Notes under the pieces: model-generated
Seen by the model: the letters and a program-made list of their open reading frames with translations, nothing else
The model's database searches: none
Told to the model about the DNA's origin: nothing
Shown here: positions 37,441 to 47,252 of the stretch, piece after piece
Numbering within the stretch: position 1 is the stretch's first letter
Layout of the letters: each line of letters starts with the position of its first letter
Origin: Betaproteobacteria bacterium
Lineage (GTDB): Bacteria; Pseudomonadota; Gammaproteobacteria; Burkholderiales; Burkholderiaceae
Direction: 5' to 3'
Assembly (NCBI GenBank): GCA_009927445.1
Contig: RFMZ01000183.1
Coordinates: 1-62,461 of the forward strand
DNA length: 62,461 nucleotides
Program-made: the position numbers and the translations under genes

Positions 37441-38016
37441 AACAATTTCCTATTCCGAAAGTGCGCATGTCAAGAAAGATAAACAGATTGGGTGGGGATG
37501 GTTTTAAGAAGATTACTTAGAAATAATCTGAACTCGGCAACACCATGGAATCATCCTTTGGCTACGTCAAGAGCTTTACGCTTGCACAGCCTTCGGTTTG
37601 GACCTTTGGTATTTCAATAGGTTATTTAGTTAGACCTATGTTTTACCGATGTTTTTACTCACCGCTACACACCACTACTCAAAGTGCGCGCTATTATCGA
37701 TTAATTGTGTCAATCAAGTAAGGAGCGATCACTTATATATCTGTTTTTACATCTTTGCTTGCTTCGTGCTAGCTTTCAATTTCTGCTCCTCATTTCAAAC
37801 AAGGGGGGAGCTACCTTGGGGAATATTTGCCTTCCCTCGCTATAATTAGTGCAGTTCAATCTGACTTTGGAAATATTTAAATTCGAATTCTTCAACAAAG
37901 CACATTTGTAACATTGCAATAACCCCTTGATTATATGGCAAAGAAGCCAAGAAAAGTAAATCTTAAACGGTTACTATGGTAAAAGTGGCAATTAAAGTAC
38001 TCAGAAAACGTAATTT
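37441..38016. other. 576-bp gene-free region between divergent rne and rluC
   Basis: No convincing gene. On the rne side it should contain the promoter and a long 5' leader; E. coli RNase E represses its own message through such a leader, and a small hairpin (AGATTA...TAATCT, 37510-37529) sits there. On the rluC side there is a perfect TATAAT at 37841. Open frames at 37649-37849 and 37935-37982 have neither a good ribosome-binding site nor recognisable residues. Confidence 0.6.
37816..37846 (+). promoter_or_regulatory. Possible sigma-70 promoter for rluC
   Basis: Perfect -10 hexamer TATAAT at 37841-37846. The best -35 is TTGGGG at 37816-37821, only three of six matches, with a 19-bp spacer. 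It lies about 170 bp before the rluC start. Confidence 0.35.
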
Positions 38017-38975
38017 ATGACCGAATTAGCCGTTCAATTAGTAACCATTTCTCCGGAAGAAGAGGGGCAAAGGCTAGACAATTTTTTACTCAAGTGGGCC
38101 AAGGGGGTACCTAAAAGTCATATTTATCGAATTATTCGATCCGGCGAAGTTCGTATTAATAAAAAGCGCGCTTTAGTTACTAGTCGCATTTTGTCGGGTG
38201 ATATCATCCGGATCCCACCAATTCGGATAGCTATCCCTGAAATTGTTCCAAATGCCCATAAAAATACATTAAATGCTATTAAAATTGATAAAAATTATCT
38301 ATCTTGCATGAAGATGATCATTTATTAATTGTCGATAAGCCCTCAGGTTTAGCCGTGCACGGGGGTTCGGGTATTTCTTTAGGACTGATTGAGGCGCTGC
38401 GCGAGTCTAGGCCTGAACTGAAGTTTTTGGAGTTAGTGCACCGTTTAGACCGAGACACATCAGGAATTTTGATGTTAGCCAAAAAACGGCTTTGTTTAAC
38501 GACCCTGCATGAGGATATTCGGGAGGGTCGGATGGATAAACGGTATTTATTTGTTGCCCATGGAGATTTTGACGGTGGGTTGGGGCATGTCTCTTTGAAG
38601 TATCCCTTGTACAAGTATTTATTACCCAATGGGGAGAGGCGCGTGAAGGTTGAGGATTTTGGTCAAGCCAGTTTAACGACCATTAAATGGCTGGGAAGTT
38701 CTTATCAGGGGCGCTGTTTTGTTGGAGAGGCACAATTAAAAACTGGTCGAACCCATCAAATTCGGGTGCATTTACAGCATCATGGATATCCCATTTTGGG
38801 CGATGATAAATATGGCGATCGTCTCATGGATAAAGCCATTGGCCCGAAAAGATTGATGCTGCATGCACATCGCTTAGTGATTACGCATCCGCAGACCAAG
38901 GAGCGTTTGACGATTGTTTGTCCTACCCCAGTTGGCTTTGACTTTGATCGCACTTTAAAACAGGAATTGTTATGA
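38017..38975 (+). CDS. rluC: Ribosomal large subunit pseudouridine synthase C, frameshifted
   Basis: Makes pseudouridines in 23S rRNA. The first frame (ATG 38017) gives the S4-like RNA-binding domain: EGQRLDNFLLKW, PKSHIYRIIRSGEVRINKKR and SGDIIRIPP. The second frame, open from about 38292 to 38975, gives the catalytic domain: LHEDDHLLIVDKPSGLAVHG, the catalytic-aspartate motif LVHRLDRDTSGILMLAK, GRTHQIRVHLQHHGYPILGD. They differ by one base: adding one A to the run at 38290-38294 joins them into a normal 319-residue protein. As written, the catalytic half is cut off from its RNA-binding domain. Error or real lesion cannot be decided here. Confidence 0.88.
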
Positions 38976-38997
38976 CAGATCAGGTAGGGCAGATTTA

Positions 38998-39675
38998 ATG
39001 GTGGAACAAAATAGAGCCGCTTTAAGATACGACATGCTTGTTTGGGACTGGGACGGCACCATCATGAATTCCACGCCAACCATTGTGGAGTGTTTACAAA
39101 AAGCCTGTGAGGAGTTGGGTATTGAGCCTCCTAGTGATCAAATTGCGAGTCATGTGATTGGTCTTGGCTTGTATGAATCGCTCAAAATAACCTTGCCAAG
39201 CGTTGCTGAGTCTGAGTATCCGATTGTTTTAGAGCGTTTTAGAAAGTATTACTTAGTGAAGGATCAAGATTTAATTTTGTTTTCTGGGATACGGGATTTA
39301 TTACATGACTTGAAAAACCGTGGATATTTAATGGCAGTGGCCACGGGTAAGCCCCGGATTGGCTTAAATCGTTCTTTACAAAATCATCAGTTAGAGCATT
39401 TTTTTCATGACACCAAAACAGCGGATGAGGCCCGTGCCAAACCACATCCGCAAATGCTATTAGAATTGCTAGAAGCGCACCGATTAACGCCGCAACGCGT
39501 TTTAATGATTGGCGATACGACGCATGACCTAAAGATGGCCCAAAGTGCTGGGGTAGATGCTTTGGCGGTAAGTTATGGGGCGCATCCTGCGCAGGAGTTA
39601 AAGGCTTATCAACCAATTGCTTGTGTTGCTTCAGTAGAGGCTTTACGACAGGTATTGGATGAGCTAGTAGTTTAG
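38998..39675 (+). CDS. HAD-superfamily phosphatase (phosphoglycolate-phosphatase-like)
   Basis: A 225-residue HAD hydrolase. Motif I is WDWDGTIMNS (nucleophile Asp near residue 17), motif II is in MAVATGKPR, the lysine is in EARAKPHPQM and motif IV is IGDTTHDLKMAQSAGV. A four-helix cap lies between motifs I and II as in Gph. It follows rluC by 22 bp and precedes sppA by 28 bp; Burkholderiales often keep a Gph-like gene in the rluC-sppA row. Substrate is not deducible from sequence. Confidence 0.88.
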   Translation: MVEQNRAALRYDMLVWDWDGTIMNSTPTIVECLQKACEELGIEPPSDQIASHVIGLGLYESLKITLPSVAESEYPIVLERFRKYYLVKDQDLILFSGIRDLLHDLKNRGYLMAVATGKPRIGLNRSLQNHQLEHFFHDTKTADEARAKPHPQMLLELLEAHRLTPQRVLMIGDTTHDLKMAQSAGVDALAVSYGAHPAQELKAYQPIACVASVEALRQVLDELVV

Positions 39676-39703
39676 AGAGTTCTTTTACTAAGAAAGAGAT
39701 TTA

Positions 39704-40642
39704 ATGAGTAATGACACGAGTTGGGAAAAAAACGCTTTAGAAGCATTATTGCTTGATAATTTAAAAGATAAACGGAGTGAGCGTCGCTGGCGGACTTTTT
39801 GGCGAATTGTTTGGTTGCTCATTTTTGGCGCTGCGCTGTATTCTTTTTTTGGACCACTCAAGAGTAAATCATCCAGTGTGCTGGGCAAACATACGGCTTT
39901 GATTAAGATTGAGGGCGAGATCTCGAGTGGTACACCGGCTAATGCTACCAATCTGATTGCCTCTTTACAGGCCGCGTTTGATAGCCCTGATAGTCTAGGG
40001 ATTATTGTACAAATTAATAGTCCGGGCGGTTCGCCCGTTCAGTCTGGCTTAGTCTATGACGAGATTATGCGTCTTCGACAAGCAAATCCACAAAAGAAAT
40101 TATATGTCGTGGTGGAGGATATTTGCGCGTCAGGAGCTTATTACATAGCGGTTGCTGGCGAGAAAATTTATGTTGACAAGGCTAGTTTAGTGGGCTCGAT
40201 TGGTGTCATCATGTCGGGTTTTGGCTTTCAGGGGGTGATCGACAAGTTAGGGGTTGAGCGCCGCGTGTTAACTGCTGGTGAAAACAAGAGCATGTTAGAT
40301 CCTTTTGTGAAACAAAATCCCAAGCATCGCGAAGCCTTACAGATGATGATTGATGAAGTTCATGGTCAGTTTATTCAGGTGGTTAAAGAGGGTCGTGGCG
40401 AGCGCTTGAAAAATCAGCCAGATCTTTTTTCTGGGATGGTTTGGGTTGGTACTAAAAGTATTGAGCTTGGCTTAGCTGACGAAATTGGTAGCGTCGATTT
40501 TGTGGCGCGCGAAGTCATTAAAAATACGGACATTATTGATTACAGTCAGACGGATAATTATGCCGAGCGCTTAGCCAAGCGTTTTGGCGCTCAGTTTGGT
40601 GCGTCGCTATCAAAAGCTTTACAGCAGTTTAGTTGGCATTAG
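39704..40642 (+). CDS. sppA: Signal peptide peptidase SppA, short form
   Basis: Membrane-anchored S49 serine protease that degrades cleaved signal peptides. The 312-residue product has one transmembrane helix (about residues 29-46, FWRIVWLLIFGAALYSFF) and the S49 core: INSPGGSPVQSG, the catalytic serine in ICASGAYYIAVAG, and GSIGVIMSGFGFQG with KSMLDPF downstream. It is the half-length form with one protease domain, not the tandem 67-kDa E. coli form. It ends convergently with an RsmI-type gene; 120 bp lie between. Confidence 0.94.
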   Translation: MSNDTSWEKNALEALLLDNLKDKRSERRWRTFWRIVWLLIFGAALYSFFGPLKSKSSSVLGKHTALIKIEGEISSGTPANATNLIASLQAAFDSPDSLGIIVQINSPGGSPVQSGLVYDEIMRLRQANPQKKLYVVVEDICASGAYYIAVAGEKIYVDKASLVGSIGVIMSGFGFQGVIDKLGVERRVLTAGENKSMLDPFVKQNPKHREALQMMIDEVHGQFIQVVKEGRGERLKNQPDLFSGMVWVGTKSIELGLADEIGSVDFVAREVIKNTDIIDYSQTDNYAERLAKRFGAQFGASLSKALQQFSWH

Positions 40643-40761
40643 GAGCTGTAGTTTTTTCCAGCCCATGTCTCATGGGGTAGGGAGTTGCATAGAAACTTTT
40701 TTAAAATCAAAGGCCCATAACAGTGTCGGTTTTTGTTGGGCGTGCTGGACTGGTTTTCAGC

Positions 40762-41523
40762 TTACGGTTCGGCGGATAGCAAAAAAACAGCGGGTCTTTT
40801 ATCGAGGTTCAATGGATCGAGTGCGCTTGGTGTGAGCATTTTCTGCCATTGCTGGATTGTTTTGCGCAGGATTGTTTCTGTGGAGAGTGACAGATCAATG
40901 GCCAGGCAAAGTGTGGTGTTTGGACTGAGCGATTGCAGGATCGTCTTGAGCATGCTGGCATTGCGATAAGGCGTTTCAATCCACAATTGGGTCATCTGGA
41001 GTTTTTTTGATTGCTGCTCAAGCAGGCGAAGCTCTGCAATACGATCTGGTATTTTGATGGCTAAGTAGCCATGAAACATAAAGCGTTGGCCATTCATGCC
41101 ACTGGCCATGAGGGCCATCATTAAAGAGCTTGGTCCAACGAGTGGCTGGACTTGGATATGATGGCGATGCGCCAGAGCAACAATTTCTGCGCCGGGATCT
41201 GCGACAGCGGGCAGGCCAGCCTCTGATAATAGACCAACATGTCGCCCTAGCAAGAGGTCTTTGAGTAAGCTTTCTGGTGCTATGTTGGATTTGGCTCCGC
41301 GCCATTCTTGCATTTGGATGTCTTGGATGGGGAATGCTAAGGGAGTGATTTGGTTAACAGCGCTTAAGAATGCTCTGGCTGTTTTAGCATTTTCCACAAT
41401 CCAAAATTGCAGTTCTGCTGCCCGCCTGGCAACGTTGTTGGGGATCACCCAAGGAATTTGTACTTCGCGAGTTTGGCTACCGAGCGTATTGGGTACTAGA
41501 TAGAGTGTGCCTAGGGTTGTCAT
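40762..41523 (-). CDS. SAM-dependent methyltransferase, RsmI-like tetrapyrrole-methylase fold
   Basis: A 253-residue protein with the tetrapyrrole methylase fold: LYLVPNTLG at the start, LSEAGLPAVADPGAEIVALA and VGPSSLMMALMASG, the segments typical of RsmI, which 2'-O-methylates C1402 of 16S rRNA. It differs from canonical RsmI by SEAG for SDAG and a short C-terminus, so it may be the paralogue often annotated only as SAM-dependent methyltransferase. Its start overlaps the maf stop by 4 bp, so the two are co-translated. Confidence 0.83.
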   Translation of the reverse strand: MTTLGTLYLVPNTLGSQTREVQIPWVIPNNVARRAAELQFWIVENAKTARAFLSAVNQITPLAFPIQDIQMQEWRGAKSNIAPESLLKDLLLGRHVGLLSEAGLPAVADPGAEIVALAHRHHIQVQPLVGPSSLMMALMASGMNGQRFMFHGYLAIKIPDRIAELRLLEQQSKKLQMTQLWIETPYRNASMLKTILQSLSPNTTLCLAIDLSLSTETILRKTIQQWQKMLTPSALDPLNLDKRPAVFLLSAEP

Positions 41524-42146
41524 TTGGAGGAAGTTCTGTTTAATGGTGTGTGGGAATGACTAGGGATTTTAAATCCGACAGACAGCAAAAAACTTGTTAA
41601 GCGAATTAGCGGCAGGCCAATGAGGGCGGTTGGGTCGACACTTTCCACAGCGCTGAGTAGGCTAATACCCAAACCTTCGGATTTAGCGCTCCCGGCGCAG
41701 TCATAGGGTGTTTCGGTAAGTAGGTAGTTTTGTAGAAACTGGTCGTCGAGATCTCTAAAAGTGACGGCGGTATGAACGCAGTCATACAAGACCGTATTCG
41801 TTTGTTGCTGATACAGGCATAAGCCAGTACGAAAGATCACGGTATGACCGCGCATGCTTTGAAGTTGAGCAAGGGCCTTAGAAAAATTACCTGGTTTACC
41901 GATAGCGGTACCAGCAAAATCAGCCACTTGGTCAGAGCCAATTACCCAAGCGGAGGGATTTTGATCTGCAATCAGAGCGGCTTTGGCCAGAGAAAGTCGT
42001 TTGACTAACTCAGTGGGAGACTCTGTGGGCAAAGGGCTTTCATCCAGATCTGGGGAAAGAGTGGTAAAGGGAATATGAAGGCGTTTTAAGAGCTCTTTTC
42101 GGTAGACTGATGAGGAGGCTAAAATGAGGGGGTGCGGTTGATTCAT
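41520..42146 (-). CDS. maf: Maf family nucleotide pyrophosphatase (YceF-type)
   Basis: House-cleaning pyrophosphatase that hydrolyses modified or canonical nucleoside triphosphates such as 7-methyl-GTP. The 208-residue product has LILASSSVYRKELLKRL (residues 7-23), SLAKA, the active-site VIGSDQVADF, and CAGSAKSEGLGISLLSAVES. It lies directly upstream of the methylase gene and is divergent from yceD; the two start codons are about 24 bp apart. maf next to yceD-rpmF-plsX is a common arrangement. Confidence 0.92.
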   Translation of the reverse strand: MNQPHPLILASSSVYRKELLKRLHIPFTTLSPDLDESPLPTESPTELVKRLSLAKAALIADQNPSAWVIGSDQVADFAGTAIGKPGNFSKALAQLQSMRGHTVIFRTGLCLYQQQTNTVLYDCVHTAVTFRDLDDQFLQNYLLTETPYDCAGSAKSEGLGISLLSAVESVDPTALIGLPLIRLTSFLLSVGFKIPSHSHTPLNRTSSK

Positions 42147-42170
42147 TATTTTTCAAGTGAGGTATATTGT

Positions 42171-42800
42171 ATGTCTCAAAAATCCCGTAGCATCCAAATC
42201 TTACATGCCAGCGAGGCGGCTTTGCGACAAGTTGATTTTAAGTCAGGTCAGACTTATCAAGGCGAGGGCTCTTTTTCTTTGCAGCATTTTCCACGCATTT
42301 TGAGTGAGATTTGGCCTGGTTCGATGAAAGAGCTAACCAAGGAGTCGCCCGAACAGGCGGGTATTGATTGGCAGGTTGTCACCTGGTCAGATGATACGGT
42401 TGCTGGACATACGGACTATCGTTTACGCGTAAAAATAAGGACTGCTCTTCATTTAGAATGTCAGCGCTGTTTGGAAGGGTTTTGGCAAAAAATGGATATT
42501 TCTGCACAATTTGTCCTATTAGAGAGTCCTCAGGAGGTTGAGGATTTTCCGATAGATAATTTTGATGAGGATGCATTACTCCAGAGTGACGCGTTTGATG
42601 TAATGGAGCTTATTGAAGACGAAGTTTTATTAGCGCTGCCATTGGTGCCCAAACATCCGCAGGGGGAATGTGTCTTATTAAAGAATTCCGCAGGGGTGTT
42701 GGTGGAGACAGACGACAAGTCAAAAATAGCACCAATAGAGTCGCAAAAAGGCCATAAAAACCCATTTTTAGGGCTAAAGAAGCTTAAATTAGACTCATAA
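42171..42800 (+). CDS. yceD: DUF177 protein (YceD), 23S rRNA accumulation protein
   Basis: A 209-residue acidic protein with the DUF177 core: a beta-rich start, the cysteine pair in LHLECQRCLEGFWQ (about residues 91-104), acidic FPIDNFDEDALL, ELIEDEVLLALPLVPKHP and a third cysteine in GECVLL. YceD is needed for normal 23S rRNA levels and sits upstream of rpmF in most bacteria, as here (68 bp). ATG 42171 follows GAGG; an in-frame ATG at 42132 would overlap the maf start. A small hairpin (CCCCTT...AAGGGG, 42812-42827) lies between it and rpmF. Confidence 0.9.
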   Translation: MSQKSRSIQILHASEAALRQVDFKSGQTYQGEGSFSLQHFPRILSEIWPGSMKELTKESPEQAGIDWQVVTWSDDTVAGHTDYRLRVKIRTALHLECQRCLEGFWQKMDISAQFVLLESPQEVEDFPIDNFDEDALLQSDAFDVMELIEDEVLLALPLVPKHPQGECVLLKNSAGVLVETDDKSKIAPIESQKGHKNPFLGLKKLKLDS

Positions 42801-42868
42801 TCGCAATTTCCCCTTGGGTAAAGGGGTAAAACATGTTAAAATAAAAAGCTAGCTTAGGAGTTACATAT

Positions 42869-43048
42869 ATGGCCGTCCAACAGAATAAAAAATCCCCATC
42901 CAAACGTGGTATGCACCGTTCCCACGATTTCTTAGTCAGTCCTTCATTGGCTGTTGAGCCAACGAGTGGCGAGACGCATCTACGTCATCATATTAGTCCG
43001 AATGGCTATTATCGTGGGCGTAAGGTAGTAAAGACTAAAAACGATTAA
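42869..43048 (+). CDS. rpmF: 50S ribosomal protein L32
   Basis: A 59-residue protein starting [20 protein letters not shown], the L32 signature, followed by [20 protein letters not shown] and [10 protein letters not shown]. It lacks the cysteine pairs of zinc-binding L32 forms, as usual in proteobacteria. TAGGAG at 42855-42860 is the ribosome-binding site. It lies in the conserved yceD-rpmF-plsX-fab order, linking ribosome and lipid synthesis. Confidence 0.96.
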   Translation: MAVQQNKKSPSKRGMHRSHDFLVSPSLAVEPTSGETHLRHHISPNGYYRGRKVVKTKND

Positions 43049-43187
43049 TCGTCACTTTTTATTCACACGAATAATTTAGTTTGAATGATTTGATGGATTC
43101 TCTGCAAGAATTCATGCCCACTAAGGTGTCGTTGTTGTGCTTTAGGCGGAGTGAATTGTTGCATGTTCGTGTAATACTGACTAGTAA

Positions 43188-44246
43188 ATGACTGTCACCA
43201 TCTCCGTAGATGCAATGGGTGGTGATTTTGGTATTTCTGTCACGGTTCCTGCTTGTTTAGATCTATTAAAAGAGCATGAAGACTGTCAGATTATTCTTGT
43301 AGGAAAACCAGATCTCATTGAAGCTGCCCTTGGGACAGCAACCAGTGAACTTCGATCTCGGATACGCGTTCTATTAGCTACGGAAGTCGTGCACTCGGAT
43401 GACTCGATAGAAATCGCTTTGCGTCGAAAAAAAGATTCTTCCATGCGAGTCGCCATTGAGCAGGTCAAGGATCGGATGGCCGATGCAGTCGTTTCCTCTG
43501 GGAATACTGGAGCCTTAATGGCTATTTCGCGTTACGTTCTAAAAACCTTAGAGGGGATCGATCGACCTGCCATTGCCTCGCGCATGCCAAGTCAAAAATC
43601 TGCTGGCACAACTCTTTTAGATTTGGGCGCGAATGCCGATTGTGAACCTTGGCATTTAGTGCAGTTTGCACAAATGGCAGATATCATGGTGCGAGTTACT
43701 CAAGGGATTGAGCGCCCGACGATTGGTTTACTCAATATTGGTGAAGAGGTTATCAAAGGTAACGATGTAGTCAAGCAAGCTGGGGAGTTGCTTCGGCAGA
43801 GTCAATTAAATTTTGTTGGCAATGTTGAAGGCAATGATATTTTCAAAGGCACCACCGATGTAGTTGTTTGTGACGGTTTTGTTGGTAATGTTGCGCTGAA
43901 GACGAGCGAAGGCTTAGCAACTTGGATTTCGCAGATCATTAAGGAGGAGTTTGGCAGATCACTATTTACGAAGTTCTTAGCGATTTTAGCCTTACCTGTT
44001 TTATTGCGTTTTAAAAAGCGCGCTGACCACCGACGTTATAACGGTGCGATGTTACTGGGTTTGCGTGGGCTAGTTATTAAGAGTCACGGCTCGGCTGATC
44101 GTTATGGTTTTTTTATGGCTCTAACCAGAGCATATGAAGCTGCCAATAATCAGATGGTTGATAAGATCGCGGCAGCTTTTGCACAGGCAGATTTTGTCTT
44201 GGAGGGTGCTACTAATTCGAGAGTCGATCATGTCGCCACGAATTAA
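43188..44246 (+). CDS. plsX: Phosphate acyltransferase PlsX
   Basis: Converts acyl-ACP to acyl-phosphate, the first step of the PlsX/PlsY phospholipid route. The 352-residue product starts [15 protein letters not shown] and has [69 protein letters not shown] and [20 protein letters not shown]. All are typical. The initiation region has no strong ribosome-binding site. It is followed by fabH after 81 bp. Confidence 0.97.
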   Translation: MTVTISVDAMGGDFGISVTVPACLDLLKEHEDCQIILVGKPDLIEAALGTATSELRSRIRVLLATEVVHSDDSIEIALRRKKDSSMRVAIEQVKDRMADAVVSSGNTGALMAISRYVLKTLEGIDRPAIASRMPSQKSAGTTLLDLGANADCEPWHLVQFAQMADIMVRVTQGIERPTIGLLNIGEEVIKGNDVVKQAGELLRQSQLNFVGNVEGNDIFKGTTDVVVCDGFVGNVALKTSEGLATWISQIIKEEFGRSLFTKFLAILALPVLLRFKKRADHRRYNGAMLLGLRGLVIKSHGSADRYGFFMALTRAYEAANNQMVDKIAAAFAQADFVLEGATNSRVDHVATN

Positions 44247-44327
44247 TATTAGTCAGTTTTGGTTCTATCTGCCAGTTCGCCTAAATATTTCAAGATTCAC
44301 TAGGGCACCCCAAGAGGATAGCCAGAT

Positions 44328-45326
44328 ATGAATCTTTCCCAAAGAAAATTTGCTCGCATGATTGGCACGGGGAGTTATCTTCCAAGCAAGCGAGTTGATA
44401 ATTTTGAGTTAGCTCAGCAATTAAAGCTTAGCGGTATAGAGACAAGTGACGAGTGGATTTTTTCTCGCAGTGGTATTTCTGCGAGGCATTTTGCATCTTC
44501 GGCAGAGAAAACCAGTGATTTAGCGGTGCTTTCTGCGCAGCGCGCTTTAGATGCTGCTGGTTTAGTTGCTGGGGATATTGATTTAATTATCTTAGCCACT
44601 TCTACACCCGATTATTTAGGGGGTTTTCCGAGTACAGCGTGCGTTGTTCAACAAAAATTAGGAATCCAAACCCAATGTGCGGCCTTTGATATTCAGGCAG
44701 TATGTTCGGGGTTTATTTATGGGTTACATTTAGCAGACTCTTTAATACAGACGGGAGCCCATAGGCGGGTTTTGGTGATTGGCGCCGAGGTGTTTTCCCG
44801 TATTCTCGATTTTCAAGATCGCGCAACGTGTGTTTTGTTTGGAGATGGGGCGGGGGCGGTTATTTTAGAGGCGTCGAATGCGCCTGGCATCCTCAGTTCG
44901 GCTTTGCATGCGGACGGTAAATATAGCGATATTTTATGTATACCCGGGCAAGTAGTTGACGGGCGCGTAGCCGGTTCAGGGTTTTTGACGATGGATGGCC
45001 AAGCGGTATTTAAATTAGCCGTCAAGGTATTGGAGCAGGTAGGCTTAGAGGCTTTAGAAAAAGCTGGTTTAGTGGCCAATCAAATTGACTGGTTAGTACC
45101 CCATCAAGCGAACATTCGGATTATGGAAGGTACTGCGAAAAAACTTGGCATTGCCAATGAGCGAGTGCTTGTGACCTTAGGTCAGCAAGGCAACACTTCG
45201 GCGGCCTCGATACCGTTGGCATTAGATGACGGGATTCGCAGTGGCAAAGTTCTGCGGGGGCAGAACTTACTCTTAGAAGGGGTTGGTGGGGGATTTACTT
45301 GGGGGGCTGCGTGTGTTCGTTACTAA
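44328..45326 (+). CDS. fabH: Beta-ketoacyl-ACP synthase III
   Basis: Starts fatty-acid synthesis by condensing acetyl-CoA with malonyl-ACP. The 332-residue product shows the thiolase-fold catalytic triad: Cys in [14 protein letters not shown] (near residue 123), His in [12 protein letters not shown] and Asn in [15 protein letters not shown], then the C-terminal [13 protein letters not shown]. Gene order plsX-fabH-fabD-fabG-acpP-fabF is intact. The ATG at 44328 is used; ATG 44358 ([10 protein letters not shown]) is an alternative closer to the E. coli start. Confidence 0.97.
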   Translation: MNLSQRKFARMIGTGSYLPSKRVDNFELAQQLKLSGIETSDEWIFSRSGISARHFASSAEKTSDLAVLSAQRALDAAGLVAGDIDLIILATSTPDYLGGFPSTACVVQQKLGIQTQCAAFDIQAVCSGFIYGLHLADSLIQTGAHRRVLVIGAEVFSRILDFQDRATCVLFGDGAGAVILEASNAPGILSSALHADGKYSDILCIPGQVVDGRVAGSGFLTMDGQAVFKLAVKVLEQVGLEALEKAGLVANQIDWLVPHQANIRIMEGTAKKLGIANERVLVTLGQQGNTSAASIPLALDDGIRSGKVLRGQNLLLEGVGGGFTWGAACVRY

Positions 45327-45407
45327 AACTGACTCATTGCATCGACTTTGGCTGACTTTGTGCGGCACTCTAATTAGTCCAAAATAGCTTAAAAATAGAC
45401 CAAATCA

Positions 45408-46358
45408 TTGATGAAAAAACACATTGCATTTATTTTTCCAGGTCAAGGTTCCCAAGCGGTTGGCATGCTTGATTCTTTTGCGCAAAACGTCTTGGTACAA
45501 GACACCTTAAAAGAGGCTTCAGAATCGCTTGGGCAAGATCTCGCTCAGCTGATTCATCAGGGGCCGGCCGAGCAACTTGCGCTAACTGAGAATACGCAGC
45601 CGGTGATGCTCATTGCAGCGATTGCGATTTATCGTGCTTGGATTGCGGCCGGGGGGCCGGTTCCCAAGATTTTGGCGGGTCATAGTTTAGGCGAGTATTC
45701 AGCTTACGTTGTGGCCAAGTCGCTGCGCTTTGCAGATGCAGTGCCTTTGGTCCGATTTAGGGCTCAGGCGATGCAAGAAGCGGTCCCGGTTGGGACGGGC
45801 GGGATGGCAGCTATTGTCGGTTTAGATGACGCAGCGGTGATTCGACTGTGTCTAGAGGCGGCGAGTGTATCTGGGTCGGTGGTTGAGGCGGTAAACTTCA
45901 ATGCGCCAAGTCAAGTTGTGATTGCGGGGTCCAAGAACGGGGTCGAGACAGCTTGTGCGATGGCTAAGCCTGCTGGCGCCAAAATGGCAGTACCTTTAGC
46001 AGTTTCTGCGCCTTTTCATTCTTCGCTGCTTCAACCTGCAGCGCTACGTTTGCAGGAGTATTTGGGCGGTATTGAATTATCTAGCCCGCGGATTGAGGTG
46101 ATTAATAATGTCGATGTGAGTATTTTATCGGGCCCAAGCGCAATTAAAGAGGCCTTAACGAGGCAGGCTTGTGCACCCGTGCGCTGGGTTCAGACTATTC
46201 AGTTGATGGTAGAGCAGGGTGTGACACATATTGTTGAATGCGGCCCGGGTAAAGTTTTGGCTGGGATGGTGAAGCGGATCGATAGTCAGGTACGCATTTT
46301 GGGTATTTCTAGTCCGGAGTCAATTACTCAGGTGCTTGGCGAATTACAAGAGAATTAA
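45408..46358 (+). CDS. fabD: Malonyl-CoA-ACP transacylase
   Basis: Loads malonate onto acyl carrier protein. The 316-residue product starts with IAFIFPGQGSQAVGMLDSF and has the catalytic serine in GHSLGEYSAYVV (near residue 95), RAQAMQEAVPVGTGGMAA, the catalytic histidine in VSAPFHSSLLQPA and the C-terminal VECGPGKVLAGMVKRI. It lies 81 bp after fabH. A 10-bp tandem array occupies the short spacer before fabG. Confidence 0.97.
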   Translation: MMKKHIAFIFPGQGSQAVGMLDSFAQNVLVQDTLKEASESLGQDLAQLIHQGPAEQLALTENTQPVMLIAAIAIYRAWIAAGGPVPKILAGHSLGEYSAYVVAKSLRFADAVPLVRFRAQAMQEAVPVGTGGMAAIVGLDDAAVIRLCLEAASVSGSVVEAVNFNAPSQVVIAGSKNGVETACAMAKPAGAKMAVPLAVSAPFHSSLLQPAALRLQEYLGGIELSSPRIEVINNVDVSILSGPSAIKEALTRQACAPVRWVQTIQLMVEQGVTHIVECGPGKVLAGMVKRIDSQVRILGISSPESITQVLGELQEN

Positions 46359-46390
46359 ATACTCCAAGAAATAACAAGCAAGAAAAACAA

Positions 46391-46420
46391 GAAACAACAA
46401 GAAACAACAAGAAACAACAA
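46391..46420. repeat. Tandem repeat, 10 bp x 3 (plus decayed copies), before fabG
   Basis: GAAACAACAA occurs three times in perfect succession, flanked by degenerate copies (AGAAAAACAA before; CAAGAAATAACAAG further upstream). The array fills the A-rich 79-bp spacer between fabD and fabG and ends 20 bp before the fabG start, so copy number would change the fabG leader. Confidence 0.85.
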
Positions 46421-46437
46421 ACAAGCTAGAGAAACTG

Positions 46438-47196
46438 ATGACATCATTATTTCAAGACCAGATCATATTAGTAACAGGAGCTTCGCGCGGTATTGGTCAG
46501 GCGATTGCCCAAAACTTTGCCGAGCAAGGTGGTTTCGTGATTGGAACAGCCACCACCGAGCCAGGTGCGCAGGGAATTACTCAGGCGCTAGCAGCCAGCT
46601 CTGCAATTGCGGTTGCTGGGCGAGGACTGGTTTTGAACGTAAATGATCCGAAGGCGTGTGAGGCGATTATTGAACAGGTTGTGAAGGAGTATGGCGGCTT
46701 AAACGTCCTGGTTAATAATGCAGGGATCACGCGTGATCAATTAGCGATGCGTATGAAGGATACAGACTGGGATTGCGTGATTGACACCAACTTAAGTGCC
46801 GTATTTCGGCTATCGCGGGCTGTTTTAAGGCCCATGATGAAGGCTAAGGGGGGCAGAATCGTTCATGTAACCTCAATTGTTGGTCATATGGGCAATGCTG
46901 GGCAGGCAAATTACGCTGCAGCCAAAGCTGGGGTAGCTGGCATGAGTCGCGCTTTAGCTCGGGAAATTGGGAGCAGAAATATTACGGTAAACTGCGTTGC
47001 ACCCGGTTTTATTGACACGGATATGACACGTGAATTATCCGAAGATCAGCAAAATGCCTTAAAAATCAACATTCCTTTGGGGCGTTTAGGGACCCCACTC
47101 GATGTTGCTCAGGCGGTATGTTTTTTAGCTTCTAGTCAGGCAGGATATATCACTGGAGCTACTTTGCACGTTAATGGCGGTTTATATCTCGCATAA
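46438..47196 (+). CDS. fabG: 3-oxoacyl-ACP reductase
   Basis: NADPH-dependent reductase of the elongation cycle, short-chain dehydrogenase type, 252 residues. The cofactor motif is VTGASRGIGQAIAQ (residues 13-26), then NNAGITRDQLAMRM, catalytic Ser in VTSIVGHMGNAG and Tyr-x-x-x-Lys in NYAAAKAGV, and VAPGFIDTDMT. The start ATG 46438 follows a purine-rich repeat and GAGAAACTG. All active-site residues are present. Confidence 0.97.
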   Translation: MTSLFQDQIILVTGASRGIGQAIAQNFAEQGGFVIGTATTEPGAQGITQALAASSAIAVAGRGLVLNVNDPKACEAIIEQVVKEYGGLNVLVNNAGITRDQLAMRMKDTDWDCVIDTNLSAVFRLSRAVLRPMMKAKGGRIVHVTSIVGHMGNAGQANYAAAKAGVAGMSRALAREIGSRNITVNCVAPGFIDTDMTRELSEDQQNALKINIPLGRLGTPLDVAQAVCFLASSQAGYITGATLHVNGGLYLA

Positions 47197-47252
47197 GAGC
47201 TCCCGATACTGATAAAATACTTGTAATTTAACAACGCCCTTGGAGGGAACAG

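Noticed and set aside
37649..37849. 66-residue open frame upstream of rluC
   Set aside because: Cysteine- and phenylalanine-rich with no recognisable pattern, no ribosome-binding site; looks like chance in a long spacer.
37935..37982. 15-residue basic frame just before rluC (MAKKPRKVNLK...)
   Set aside because: Tempting because it is basic, but there is no ribosome-binding site and it is too short to judge.
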